From: Paenibacillus glycinis
GTDB lineage: Bacteria; Bacillota; Bacilli; Paenibacillales; Paenibacillaceae
Assembly: GCF_009909185.1 (NCBI RefSeq)
Contig: NZ_JAAAMV010000028.1
Location: forward strand, 1 to 64,000
Direction: 5' to 3'
DNA: 64,000 bases
The position numbers and the translations under genes are program-made. Below, piece by piece: positions 42,343-52,237 of the stretch. How positions within the stretch are numbered: the first letter of the stretch is position 1; each line of letters begins with the position of its first letter. The notes under the pieces were generated by a model. The model did not search any database. It had not been told where the DNA came from and was given only the letters and a program-made list of their open reading frames with translations.

Positions 42343-42620
42343 CGTTCCATGACCTCCTCTCTCTTATGAAACGGCTCGCGCCGCCAGATCGCCGGCGCGG
42401 CGAGCGTCATTACGAAACACGCTAGCGCAGAAACGATGAATATCCGATTCCAGCCCAAGGTTGAACAGCTCCGGCCGCAACAACTCTAGATGCTCCAGAT
42501 GCTTCCGGCGTGCTGCGCCAGCATCCCGCGCGGGCATGCGTCCCACCGAGCGAAGCGGCTAGCGCCATTCGAACACTTCCGGCTCAATACCGGCGAAACG
42601 GCTCCCTGCCGGAGGTGGGA
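42343..42620 (-). other. Long etfB-etfA gap without a gene
   Basis: Most Bacilli have etfB and etfA nearly adjacent. Here 278 bp separate them. I see GC-rich imperfect hairpins (near 42372-42403, and just after the etfB stop) but no frame with a ribosome site, no T-run terminator and no clear promoter. Confidence 0.6.
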
Positions 42621-43490
42621 CTAAAACAACTTCGCTTCGCGCTGCAGCAGCTCCGCAAGCTGCCCGGCCTGCTCCGCGGGCGTGCCGCTCAGCTTGCGTC
42701 CCGCCGCGCGGACCGGCGGCGCGAGGAGCGCCACGCGCTCCGTCCGCGGCGCAAGGTCGTCCGCGCCGAGCCCGAGCTCCGCCGCGCCGAGCTGGCGGAG
42801 CGGCTTGCGCTTCGCCTTCATGATGCCCGGCAGCGACGGATAGCGCGGTTCGTTCAACCCTTGCTGCGCCGTAACGAGCGCGGGCAGGGGAACCGCGACC
42901 GTTTCCACGCCCCATTCCGTGTCCCGCTCCACGACGGCGATTCGACCTCCGCCGCCGCCCCATGCGGCTCCGCTCGGCGCCTGCGCGCCGGCAGCGCCGG
43001 CGGGAGCGTCTCCCGCGCCTTTGCCGGAACCCGCTCCCGCCGAGCCGGCCTCCACCGTCAGCTTCAATGCCGCCGACGCATGCGGCAGCCCGAGCCGCTC
43101 GGCGACCTGCAGCGCGACGCTGCCCGCGCCCCGGTCCACGGCGAACAGGCCCGCCAATACCAGATCCGGCACTAGCTCCCGCACCGCCGCGGCAAGCAGC
43201 GCCGCGACGGCGTATCCGTCATCCGGGAGCCCGTCCTGCGCGATCAGCGCGGCCTCGTCCGCGCCCATGGCCAAGGCGGTGCGAAGCGCCTCCGCGGCGC
43301 GGGCGCTGCCGCAGGAGACGACCGTCACGCTGCCGCCGTGGACCTCGCGCAGACGAAGCGCTTCCTCGAGCGCGTATTCGTCGTACGGGTTCAGGATGAA
43401 CTTCACGCCGTCTTCGGCGACGGCTCCGTTTTCGATGGCGATTTTTTCCTCCGTATCGAAGGTTTGCTTGATCAATACGACCAGCTGCAT
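42621..43490 (-). CDS. etfB: Electron transfer flavoprotein beta subunit
   Basis: This 289-residue ETF beta subunit, which binds AMP, has NPYDEYALEEALRLRE near residue 35. The signature block is VPLPALVTAQQGLNEPRYPS with LPGIMKAKRKP. It is about 30 residues longer than usual (about 255-260) because of a low-complexity insert at about 148-180, rich in Gly, Ala, Ser and Pro, between LTVEAG and RIAVVERD. The flanking sequence is in frame and conserved, so it is probably functional. GGGAGGTG lies 13 nt before ATG. It is the first gene of the etfB-etfA unit. Confidence 0.94.
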   Translation of the reverse strand: MQLVVLIKQTFDTEEKIAIENGAVAEDGVKFILNPYDEYALEEALRLREVHGGSVTVVSCGSARAAEALRTALAMGADEAALIAQDGLPDDGYAVAALLAAAVRELVPDLVLAGLFAVDRGAGSVALQVAERLGLPHASAALKLTVEAGSAGAGSGKGAGDAPAGAAGAQAPSGAAWGGGGGRIAVVERDTEWGVETVAVPLPALVTAQQGLNEPRYPSLPGIMKAKRKPLRQLGAAELGLGADDLAPRTERVALLAPPVRAAGRKLSGTPAEQAGQLAELLQREAKLF

Positions 43491-43537
43491 CGGTATCGAA
43501 ACACCTCCCGATCGTTCTGTAATTGCCCGCGGCTGTC

Positions 43538-43579
43538 ATACCGTCCCGCGGCCGCCGAATACGATAGCATATACCGTCC
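43538..43579. promoter_or_regulatory. Direct repeat ATACCGTCC in the etf/fad divergent region
   Basis: The 9-mer ATACCGTCC occurs at 43538-43546 and 43571-43579, 33 bp apart, between divergent etfB and fadF. A CCGCGG inverted pair (43529-43534 and 43545-43550) overlaps the first copy. A shared operator for the fatty-acid regulon is plausible; it does not match the B. subtilis FadR consensus. Confidence 0.4.
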
Positions 43580-43726
43580 GAGCGCCGCTGCCGCCCCTGT
43601 TACCTTATGAACTTGGCCCTCGAAATAGACCGCGCCGGCCGCCGGTTCCGGCCCTTCGCGACATGTTGAAGACCGCCCGGACATATACTGAACCACTCCG
43701 CGTTTCCGAGGGAAGGAGGGAGCCTT

Positions 43727-46054
43727 GTGGCGGGATTAAGCGATCATGCCTGGATGCTGACGATCCGATGGTTTTTCTTCGCCCTGCTGACGCTGACGGC
43801 GCTGGCCTGCTTTTACGCGGTGGTCCGTCGGCGGTTGGACTACATGCTGCTGGGCCGGAGCGAGCGGCGGAAGCCTCCGCCTCCGCATGACCCGTCGGAC
43901 CCCGAGAACGACCATCGCGACGAGATGCTTCAGGTCTCCTCGTTCGCAACGGCAGCCAAGCTGGCGTCGGAAGCGGCGCCGCGGTTCGAGTGGAGCCTGG
44001 CCTGGGCGAATCAGGTATTCGGCCACCGCAAGCTGTTGAAGGACATTCGCAGCGGGATCATGCATGTCGTGCTGTTTTACGGGTTCATCGTGCTGCAATT
44101 CGGCGCGGCGGACATCATTTGGAAAGGGCTCACGGGCGCGGCGATCCCGTATCCGGCCTACCGGGGATTCGTGCTTACGCAGGAAATCGCGGTGACGCTC
44201 GTGCTGCTCGCGATTGTCTACGGCACGTTCCGACGGTACGTGGAGCGGCTGCGGCGGCTGAAGCGCGGCTGGAAGCCGTCGATCGTGCTTTGGTTTATCG
44301 GAGGACTGATGCTGACGGTCCTTCTCACGCAGGCCTTCGACCGATTAAAGGAAGCGGTGCCATCCGGCCAGGGCGGCGGGGACGTGCTCTACTCCGGCTA
44401 CGCCCCGGTGTCCTCGGCGCTGGCCGACGGCTTCCGGGAGATCGGGCTGACGTCCGGCGCGGGCGGCGTCCTGTACGAAGTGTTTTGGTTGCTGCATCTG
44501 GCGGTGCTGCTCGGATTTCTGGTGTACGTGCCGCAGTCGAAGCATTTTCACATCTTCACCGCGCCGGTCAATCTGTGGCTGCGCCGCCGGACGCCGCCGG
44601 GCAGGCTGGCGCCGCTGGATCTGGAGGACGAGGAGGCGGAGTCGTTTGGGGTCGGGGCGGTGGAGCAGTTCACGCGCAAGCAGCTGCTCGACCTCTATGC
44701 CTGCGTCGAGTGCGGCAGATGCACGAACGTGTGCCCGGCCTCGTCCACGGGCAAGCTGCTGTCCCCCATGCATTTGATCGTCAAGCTGCGCGACCATTTG
44801 ACCGAGAAAGGCGCCGCGATCACCTCGAAGTCCCCTTGGGTGCCGGCCTTCGGCGGAAGCGGGGAAACGGGCGCGCACGTGATGTCGGGGACGGTGCCCC
44901 TGTGGTCCGGCGGCGGCTCCGCGCGGACGACCATCGAGCCGACCATGACGGCGCAGAAGCAGGCTTGGCATGCGCAGGCGGACGCGGCGGCGACGGACGT
45001 CGCGCTGATCGGCGACGTGATGACGGAGTCGGAGCTGTGGGCGTGCACGACCTGCCGGAACTGCGAGGACCAATGCCCGGTCGGCAACGAGCACGTGGAC
45101 AAAATCATCGACATGCGCCGTTACCTCGTCCTGACGGAAGGCCGCGTCCCGTCCGAAGCGCAGCGCGCCATGCAAAATATCGAGCGCCAGGGCAATCCGT
45201 GGGGACTGCCCCGCGCGGAGCGCGCGTCATGGCTTGCGGCCTACGAAGCGGCCGTTCCCGATGCGCCGCCGGTGCCGACGATGCGGGACGCGGCCGGACG
45301 CGGCGAACAGCCGGAGCTGCTGCTGTGGGCCGGCACGATGGGCGCGTACGACCAGCGCAGCCGCAAGATCCTGTTCGCGGTGGTGCGCCTGCTTCAGGAA
45401 GCCGGCGTGCCGTTCGCCGTCCTCGGCGGCGAGGAGAAGAATTCCGGCGATACCGCGCGGCGCCTGGGCAACGAGCTATTGTTCCAAACGCTGTGCGCCG
45501 AAAACGTCGCCACGCTCCAGCGTTACGGCATCCGGCGCATCGTCACGATTTGCCCGCATACGTTCAATGCGCTGAAGAACGAATACGGCGACTTCGGCCT
45601 CGCGCGGTCGGTGGCGGTGGAGCATCACACGACGCTGCTGGCCCGGCTGGTCGCGGAGGGGGCGCTGACGCCTTCGCATACGGTGAGCGAGCGGGTCGTC
45701 TATCACGATTCCTGCTACTTGGGCCGCTACAACGGCGTGTACGACGCGCCGCGGGAGCTGCTGCGGGCGATTCCCGGCGTGAAGCTGCTGGAGATGGAGC
45801 GGAACCGCGCGAACGGCCTGTGCTGCGGCGCGGGAGGCGGCCTGATGTGGATGGAGGAGCGCAGCGTCGTGCGCGTGAACGAAGCCCGCGCGGCGCAGGC
45901 GCTGGAAACGTCCCCGACGGTGATCGGATCCGCCTGCCCGTACTGCCTCACGATGATGGAGGACGGCATCAAGCTGCACGACGCCGAATCCGGCGTCCGC
46001 GCGCGGGACGTCGCCGAGCTGCTCGCCGAGAGCGTGTTCGGCGACGGACGGTAA
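43727..46054 (+). CDS. fadF: FadF/EtfD-like membrane Fe-S oxidoreductase
   Basis: This 775-residue membrane protein probably passes electrons from reduced ETF to menaquinone (EtfD of mycobacteria; FadF/YwjF of B. subtilis). A NarI-like membrane part with about six helices covers residues 10-285. Two [4Fe-4S] motifs follow, CVECGRCTNVCP (about 325) and CTTCRNCEDQCP (about 442). Two CCG-type heterodisulfide-reductase motifs end the protein (CPHTFNALKNEYG; HDSCYLGRYNGVYD then LCCGAGGG). The start is GTG 43727, 6-7 nt after AGGAGGG. It is the first gene of the rightward fad operon and divergent from etfB. Confidence 0.92.
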   Translation: MAGLSDHAWMLTIRWFFFALLTLTALACFYAVVRRRLDYMLLGRSERRKPPPPHDPSDPENDHRDEMLQVSSFATAAKLASEAAPRFEWSLAWANQVFGHRKLLKDIRSGIMHVVLFYGFIVLQFGAADIIWKGLTGAAIPYPAYRGFVLTQEIAVTLVLLAIVYGTFRRYVERLRRLKRGWKPSIVLWFIGGLMLTVLLTQAFDRLKEAVPSGQGGGDVLYSGYAPVSSALADGFREIGLTSGAGGVLYEVFWLLHLAVLLGFLVYVPQSKHFHIFTAPVNLWLRRRTPPGRLAPLDLEDEEAESFGVGAVEQFTRKQLLDLYACVECGRCTNVCPASSTGKLLSPMHLIVKLRDHLTEKGAAITSKSPWVPAFGGSGETGAHVMSGTVPLWSGGGSARTTIEPTMTAQKQAWHAQADAAATDVALIGDVMTESELWACTTCRNCEDQCPVGNEHVDKIIDMRRYLVLTEGRVPSEAQRAMQNIERQGNPWGLPRAERASWLAAYEAAVPDAPPVPTMRDAAGRGEQPELLLWAGTMGAYDQRSRKILFAVVRLLQEAGVPFAVLGGEEKNSGDTARRLGNELLFQTLCAENVATLQRYGIRRIVTICPHTFNALKNEYGDFGLARSVAVEHHTTLLARLVAEGALTPSHTVSERVVYHDSCYLGRYNGVYDAPRELLRAIPGVKLLEMERNRANGLCCGAGGGLMWMEERSVVRVNEARAAQALETSPTVIGSACPYCLTMMEDGIKLHDAESGVRARDVAELLAESVFGDGR

Positions 46055-46068
46055 TGAAGGGCGGAACG

Positions 46069-46140
46069 AACAGCCGGCCGGTGCTTGCCGGTCGGCTGTT
46101 GGCCCCGTAGGTACGGAGCTGAACGGTACCTAGTGCCGTA
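46069..46140. promoter_or_regulatory. Hairpins in the fadF-fadN gap
   Basis: AACAGCCG/CGGCTGTT (46069-46100) forms a hairpin without a T-run. It is followed by the 7-bp dyad TAGGTAC/GTACCTA (46108-46132) and GTACGG/CCGTAC (46111-46140). They could act as an RNA-processing or attenuation site, or an operator, between fadF and fadN. Confidence 0.4.
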
Positions 46141-46311
46141 CATGACCGCCGAGACGGCCACGGTCCAGCGCCATACGGCTATCGCCAAATCACGGGATGC
46201 GTCGATTCTCGGCTATGCATACAGTTTGGCCCCCGGCTGCCGCCGCTATCGTCAAGCGCCAGCCGGCATCGCCGCGCCATGCGGCAAATTCACTACGAAG
46301 GAGGGAACGGT

Positions 46312-48735
46312 GTGGGAGAACGATCGACGCCGTCGCCGGCGATTCGCCGCGCGGCCGTCATTGGATCGGGCGTGATGGGGGCGGGCATCGCCGCCCAGCT
46401 GGCCAATGCGGGCATTCGCGTGCTGCTGCTGGATGTGCCGCCGGCATCGCTGACCGAGCAGGAAGCAAGGAGCGGGGCGACGCTGCAGGACCGGGCCGTC
46501 CGCAACCGGCTGGCCGCGGCCAGCCTCGCCAAGCTTGCCAAGCAAGAGCCGCCCGCGCTGTACGAGGCTTCGTTCATCCATCGCATCGCGGCCGGCAATT
46601 TGGAGGACGATCTCGGCCGGCTCGGCGAGGCGGAATGGATCGTCGAGGCCGTGGTCGAGCGGCTGGACGTCAAGCGGAGCGTTTTTGCCCGCGTCGAATC
46701 CGTGCTGCGGCCGGGCACGCTCGTCTCGTCCAACACGTCGGGATTGTCCGTGGCGGCGATGACCGAGGGGCGCGGGGAGGCGTTCCGGAAGCAGTTCGCG
46801 GTGACGCACTTTTTCAACCCGCCGCGCCATATGAAGCTGGTCGAGCTGGTGCCGGGTCCGGATACGGCGGCCGGGACGCTGAGCAGGCTCGCCGCGATAT
46901 GCGAGCAGCAGCTCGGCAAAGGCGTCGTCCTTGCCAAGGACACGCCGAATTTCATCGCCAACCGGATCGGGACGTACGGCATGCTGACGACGATCGAGGC
47001 GATGCGCGCCTTCGGGCTCGGCGTCGACGAGGTCGACGCGTTGACCGGTCCGGCCATGGGCCGGCCGAAGACCGCCACGTTCCGGATGCTGGACCTCGTC
47101 GGATTGGATACGCTGCTGCACGTCTTGGACAACGTGCGGGAACGAAGCGAGGATCCTTCGGAGCGCGACGCGTTCGCGAGACCGCCGGTCCTGGAGGCGC
47201 TCGTGGCCAACGGGTGGATCGGGGAGAAGGCGGGAAGCGGCTTTTACCGCAAAATCAAGCGTCCCGGCGGGCGCAGCGACATCGAGACGCTGCAGCCGGA
47301 TACCCTGACGTACGCGCCGCGGCGGAGCGTGAATTCGCCGGTCATCGAAGCGGCCAAGGCCGCCAAGGGCGCCGCCGCCAAGGTCAAGGCGCTGCTGTTC
47401 ACGGAGCCGAACGACCGCTATGCCCGGTTCGCCTGGCAGGCGATCAAGACGGTATTGCTGTATTCGGCCCGGCAGCTGGGCGTCGTCGCGGACACGATTC
47501 CGGACATCGACCGCGCGTTGGTCTGGGGCTTCAATTGGGAGCTGGGACCGTTCGAGCTGTGGGACGCGATCGGATTGGAGCGTTCCGTCCAGCGCATGCG
47601 GGCGGAGGGCGACGAGATTCCGGGCTGGCTGGAGGAATGGCTCGCCGCCGGCAACCGCAGCTTCTATAAACAGGAAGGCTCGCTGCGCTTCTACGTGAAC
47701 CGCGGCGAATACCGGCAGCTGGAGGAAGAACGGGACGTCATCTCGCTCCAGGCGCTCAAGGCTTCCGGCAAAACCGTGCTCGGCAACGCCGGCGCCTCCC
47801 TGCTCGACCTGGGCGACGACGTCGCGGGACTCGTGTTCCACTCGCCGAACAACGCGATCGGCGGTGACATTCTGACCGCGATCCGGCAAAGCGCGGAGGA
47901 GGTCGGCCGCAACTGGCGCGGGCTCGTCGTCGCGAACGAGGGACGGCATTTCTGCGTCGGCGCGAATCTGACGATGCTCCTGCTCGAAGCGCAAAACGGC
48001 GATTTCGACGAGATCGACGACATCATCTCCTTGTTCCAGAACAGCATGCTGACGCTCAAGCGCCTCGATCGTCCCGTCGTGGCGGCGCCTCACCGGATGA
48101 CGCTCGGCGGCGGCGTCGAAGCCTGCCTGCCGGCGGACCGGATCGTGTTCGCGGCGGAAACGTATTTCGGCCTCGTCGAGACCGGCGTCGGCCTCATTCC
48201 CGCCGGCGGCGGGTGCAAGGAAGCGGCCGCGCTCGCGGATGCCCGCGCCGGCGCGGGCGGCGACCTGCAGCCGCAGATCAACGCGATGTTCGAGACGATC
48301 GCGATGGCCAAGACGTCGACGAGCGGCTTCGACGTCGCCCGCCTCGGCTTCATGCGGCCGCAGGATCGCGTCGTCATCCGCGGCGAATCGCGGACGGCGG
48401 AAGCGAAACGGACCGTGCTCGCGATGGACCGCGAAGGATACGTCCCGCCCGACGCGGGCCGGAGGATTCGCGTGGCGGGCCGCGAAGGGCGCGCCGTGCT
48501 GCAGCTGGCGGTGGAGAATATGCGACTCGGCGGGATGGCGACGCCGCACGACGTGTGGATCGGCCGCAAGCTGGCGCATGTGCTCGCCGGAGGCGACGCG
48601 CCGCCGGGCGCGGAGGTCAGCGAGCAGTACCTGCTCGATCTGGAGCGCGAGGCGTTCCTCAGCCTGTGCGGCGAGCCGCTGACGCAGGCGCGCATGGCTC
48701 ATATGCTGACGACCGGAAAGCCGCTGCGCAATTAG
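46312..48735 (+). CDS. fadN: 3-hydroxyacyl-CoA dehydrogenase / enoyl-CoA hydratase
   Basis: This 807-residue bifunctional beta-oxidation enzyme is homologous to B. subtilis FadN (about 789 residues). The N-terminal NAD domain has AAVIGSGVMGAGIAAQLANA (residues 14-33) and the dehydrogenase signature HFFNPPRHMKLVELVPG (about 165). The 3HCDH C-terminal domain contains GLGVDEVDALTGPAMGRPKT. A crotonase domain lies at about 500-640 (GRHFCVGANL, VVAAPHRMTLGGGVEACL, ETGVGLIPAGGG). The start is GTG 46312 with AAGGAGGG 7 nt before it; an in-frame upstream ATG at 46279 precedes that site. It forms a complex with FadA, next in the operon. Confidence 0.95.
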   Translation: MGERSTPSPAIRRAAVIGSGVMGAGIAAQLANAGIRVLLLDVPPASLTEQEARSGATLQDRAVRNRLAAASLAKLAKQEPPALYEASFIHRIAAGNLEDDLGRLGEAEWIVEAVVERLDVKRSVFARVESVLRPGTLVSSNTSGLSVAAMTEGRGEAFRKQFAVTHFFNPPRHMKLVELVPGPDTAAGTLSRLAAICEQQLGKGVVLAKDTPNFIANRIGTYGMLTTIEAMRAFGLGVDEVDALTGPAMGRPKTATFRMLDLVGLDTLLHVLDNVRERSEDPSERDAFARPPVLEALVANGWIGEKAGSGFYRKIKRPGGRSDIETLQPDTLTYAPRRSVNSPVIEAAKAAKGAAAKVKALLFTEPNDRYARFAWQAIKTVLLYSARQLGVVADTIPDIDRALVWGFNWELGPFELWDAIGLERSVQRMRAEGDEIPGWLEEWLAAGNRSFYKQEGSLRFYVNRGEYRQLEEERDVISLQALKASGKTVLGNAGASLLDLGDDVAGLVFHSPNNAIGGDILTAIRQSAEEVGRNWRGLVVANEGRHFCVGANLTMLLLEAQNGDFDEIDDIISLFQNSMLTLKRLDRPVVAAPHRMTLGGGVEACLPADRIVFAAETYFGLVETGVGLIPAGGGCKEAAALADARAGAGGDLQPQINAMFETIAMAKTSTSGFDVARLGFMRPQDRVVIRGESRTAEAKRTVLAMDREGYVPPDAGRRIRVAGREGRAVLQLAVENMRLGGMATPHDVWIGRKLAHVLAGGDAPPGAEVSEQYLLDLEREAFLSLCGEPLTQARMAHMLTTGKPLRN

Positions 48736-48809
48736 GGGCGGCTTGCATCGAACGGATCGCGCATCTTCTATCCTGTATTCAAACCAACCCCTAAAGGAGG
48801 AACCCATCC

Positions 48810-50009
<1,200 letters not shown>

Positions 50010-50189
50010 CCGGAACGAACAACCATGCCTGATTCGGTTGAACCTCACGTTCTATCCTTGGTCCGCTAGTCTTGACCTGCCGACTCTCGCCAACGCCGAC
50101 GTGGCATGGAGCGAGGCAGGCATTCTTCGAGCATCATTCGCGCATTCCTACATCGCATCTCCCGCTTTACAGAGAAAGGAGGCATCGGT

Positions 50190-52004
50190 ATGGCGCAGAA
50201 CAAAGGTTGGGGCGGCCGGTTCGTAGTGGAGGACATGGCGCCGGAAGACATTGTCACGCCGGAGGATTTCACCGAGGAACAAGTGATGATCGGCGAAGCG
50301 GCCCGCGCTTTTCTCGAGGGCGAGATCCGTCCCCGCGACGCGGAGATCGAAGCGCTGGATTATACATTGACCGTGGAGCTGATGCGCAAGGCCGGGGAAC
50401 TCGGCCTGCTCGGCGCCGACGTGCCGGAAGCGTACGGCGGACTCGGTCTCGACAAGGTCAGTTCGACGCTGCTGGCCGAGACGCTGGCCGAGGCGTCTTC
50501 CTTCGCGCTCTCCGTCGGCGCGCACGTGGGCATCGGCACGCTTCCGATCGTATTCTTCGGCTCGACGGAGCAGAAGTCGAGGTACCTGCCCGAGCTGGCC
50601 GCCGGCAAGAAAATCGCGGCCTACTGCCTGACGGAGCCCGCATCCGGCTCCGATGCGCTCGGGGCGCGGACGACGGCGAGGCTGAATCCCGAGGGCACCC
50701 ATTACGTGCTGAACGGCTCCAAGCTGTACATCACGAATTCCGGGTTCGCCGACCTGTTCATCGTGTACGCGAAGGTGAACGGGGACCATTTTACCGCCTT
50801 CATCGTGGAACGGGGCTCGCCGGGCTTCAGCATCGGGCCGGAGGAGCACAAGATGGGCATCAAAGGGTCCTCGACCTGCCCGATCTTCTTCGACGACACC
50901 CCGGTGCCGGTCGCGAACGTGCTCGGCGAGGTGGGCAAAGGCCATATCATCGCGTTCAATATTCTGAACATCGGGCGTTTCAAGCTGGCCGCGGGCTGCG
51001 TCGGCGGCGCGAAGGAAGCGGTCGGGCTCGCCGCCAAGTATGCCAGCGGGCGCAAGCAGTTCGGCCGGCCGATCGCGTCCTTTCCGCTGATCGGGGCGAA
51101 GCTGGCGGACATGAACATCGCGGCTTACGTCACGGAAAGCATGGTGTACCGCACGGCCGGCTGGATCGACGAGATGCTGCAGGCCACCGAGTCCCGGGAC
51201 GGCGAGACCGGCGCGGGCGAATCCGGCGCCCGGGCGGCCAAGGCGATCTCCGAGTACGCGCTGGAATGCTCCATCAATAAGGTGTTCGCGACGGAGGCGC
51301 TCGATTACGTAGCGGACGAAGCCGTTCAAATCCACGGCGGGTACGGCTATATCAAGGATTACAAGGTGGAGCGGATCTACCGGGATTCCCGGATTAACCG
51401 GATCTTCGAGGGCACGAACGAGATCAACCGGATGCTCATCCCCGGCACGCTGATGAAGAAGGCGCTCAAGGGCGAGCTGCCTTTGCTGCGCAAAGCGCGG
51501 GCCCTGCAGGCGGAGCTGCTGCAGCCGATGCCGCTTCCGTCCTTCGACGCGCCGCTCGGCAAGGAAACGTACCGCATCGGCCAGGCCAAGCGGACCTTTC
51601 TCGCCGTCGGCGGCCTCGCGGTGCAGCGGTACGGGCTGGCGTTGGAGCAGCAGCAGGAGGTGCTGTGCCTGCTCGCCGACATGATGATCCAGACGTTCGC
51701 AATGGAAAGCGCCGCGCTGCGCACCCGCAAAATGCTGCAGCGCGCCGGTGCCGCAGGCGCCGAATCCGCGGCTTCCGCCCGCACCCGCAATGCCGTCGAC
51801 ATGACGGTCGTGTTCGTGCAGGAAGCGATGGAGCGCATCGAGCGTTACGCGAAGACGGCCTTGTCCGCCCTGGAAACGGGCGACGCGCTCCAAACGCAGC
51901 TCGCCGTGCTGAAGAAGCTGATGCGAGCGCCGCTGGACGATACCGTCGCGCTCAAGCGAAGCATCGCCGCCCGCGTGATCCGCGGCCAGCAATATACGTT
52001 GTAG
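50190..52004 (+). CDS. fadE: Acyl-CoA dehydrogenase
   Basis: This 604-residue FAD enzyme performs the first step of beta-oxidation and passes electrons to ETF. Visible blocks: the catalytic-region GTEGxx-type loop represented by FEGTNEINRMLIPG (about 408-421); CLTEPASGSDALGARTTARL (about 147-166); and ASGRKQFGRPIASFPLIGAK. It is the long FadE type with an extra C-terminal helical domain (about 430-604), as in B. subtilis FadE (594 residues). ATG 50190 has AAAGGAGG 7 nt upstream; an upstream in-frame ATG at 50106 has no support. Its stop is followed by the 66-bp hairpin repeats. Confidence 0.95.
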   Translation: MAQNKGWGGRFVVEDMAPEDIVTPEDFTEEQVMIGEAARAFLEGEIRPRDAEIEALDYTLTVELMRKAGELGLLGADVPEAYGGLGLDKVSSTLLAETLAEASSFALSVGAHVGIGTLPIVFFGSTEQKSRYLPELAAGKKIAAYCLTEPASGSDALGARTTARLNPEGTHYVLNGSKLYITNSGFADLFIVYAKVNGDHFTAFIVERGSPGFSIGPEEHKMGIKGSSTCPIFFDDTPVPVANVLGEVGKGHIIAFNILNIGRFKLAAGCVGGAKEAVGLAAKYASGRKQFGRPIASFPLIGAKLADMNIAAYVTESMVYRTAGWIDEMLQATESRDGETGAGESGARAAKAISEYALECSINKVFATEALDYVADEAVQIHGGYGYIKDYKVERIYRDSRINRIFEGTNEINRMLIPGTLMKKALKGELPLLRKARALQAELLQPMPLPSFDAPLGKETYRIGQAKRTFLAVGGLAVQRYGLALEQQQEVLCLLADMMIQTFAMESAALRTRKMLQRAGAAGAESAASARTRNAVDMTVVFVQEAMERIERYAKTALSALETGDALQTQLAVLKKLMRAPLDDTVALKRSIAARVIRGQQYTL

Positions 52005-52015
52005 CGAGCGCTTGC

Positions 52016-52224
52016 GCAAAAACTTGGCTTATGTTTTTGAAGCTGGTTTTTGCTTGCGATGATGCTTTTTCAAATAGTTTCACAAAAACTTGGGCATATG
52101 CTTCCGAAGCGAGTTTTGCTCGCGAGGATGTAGCTCTGGTCGTATCGCAAAAACTTGGCTTATGCTTCCGAAGCTAGTTTTTGCTCGCAAAGATGCCTTT
52201 CCCAAGAAGTTTCACAAAAACTTT
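52016..52224. repeat. Three and a half 66-bp hairpin-forming tandem repeats
   Basis: Between fadE and lcfA, (G/A)CAAAAACTT recurs at 52016, 52082, 52147 and 52214, with periods of 65-67 bp. Within units the sequence is self-complementary: GCAAAAACT pairs with AGTTTTTGC and GCTTC with GAAGC (clearest in unit 3, 52147-52184). The last half unit ends 3 bp before the AGGAGG of lcfA. No gene is visible in the repeats. Confidence 0.9.
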
Positions 52225-52237
52225 AGGAGGCGGGGAA

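Noticed and set aside
46069..46100. Rho-independent terminator between fadF and fadN
   Set aside because: The stem is good but no T-run follows, and the downstream gene lacks its own clear promoter, so it is listed only as a hairpin.
52016..52224. CRISPR array or small gene in the fadE-lcfA gap
   Set aside because: The units are continuous direct repeats with internal self-complementarity and no distinct spacers. Short frames through them lack support.
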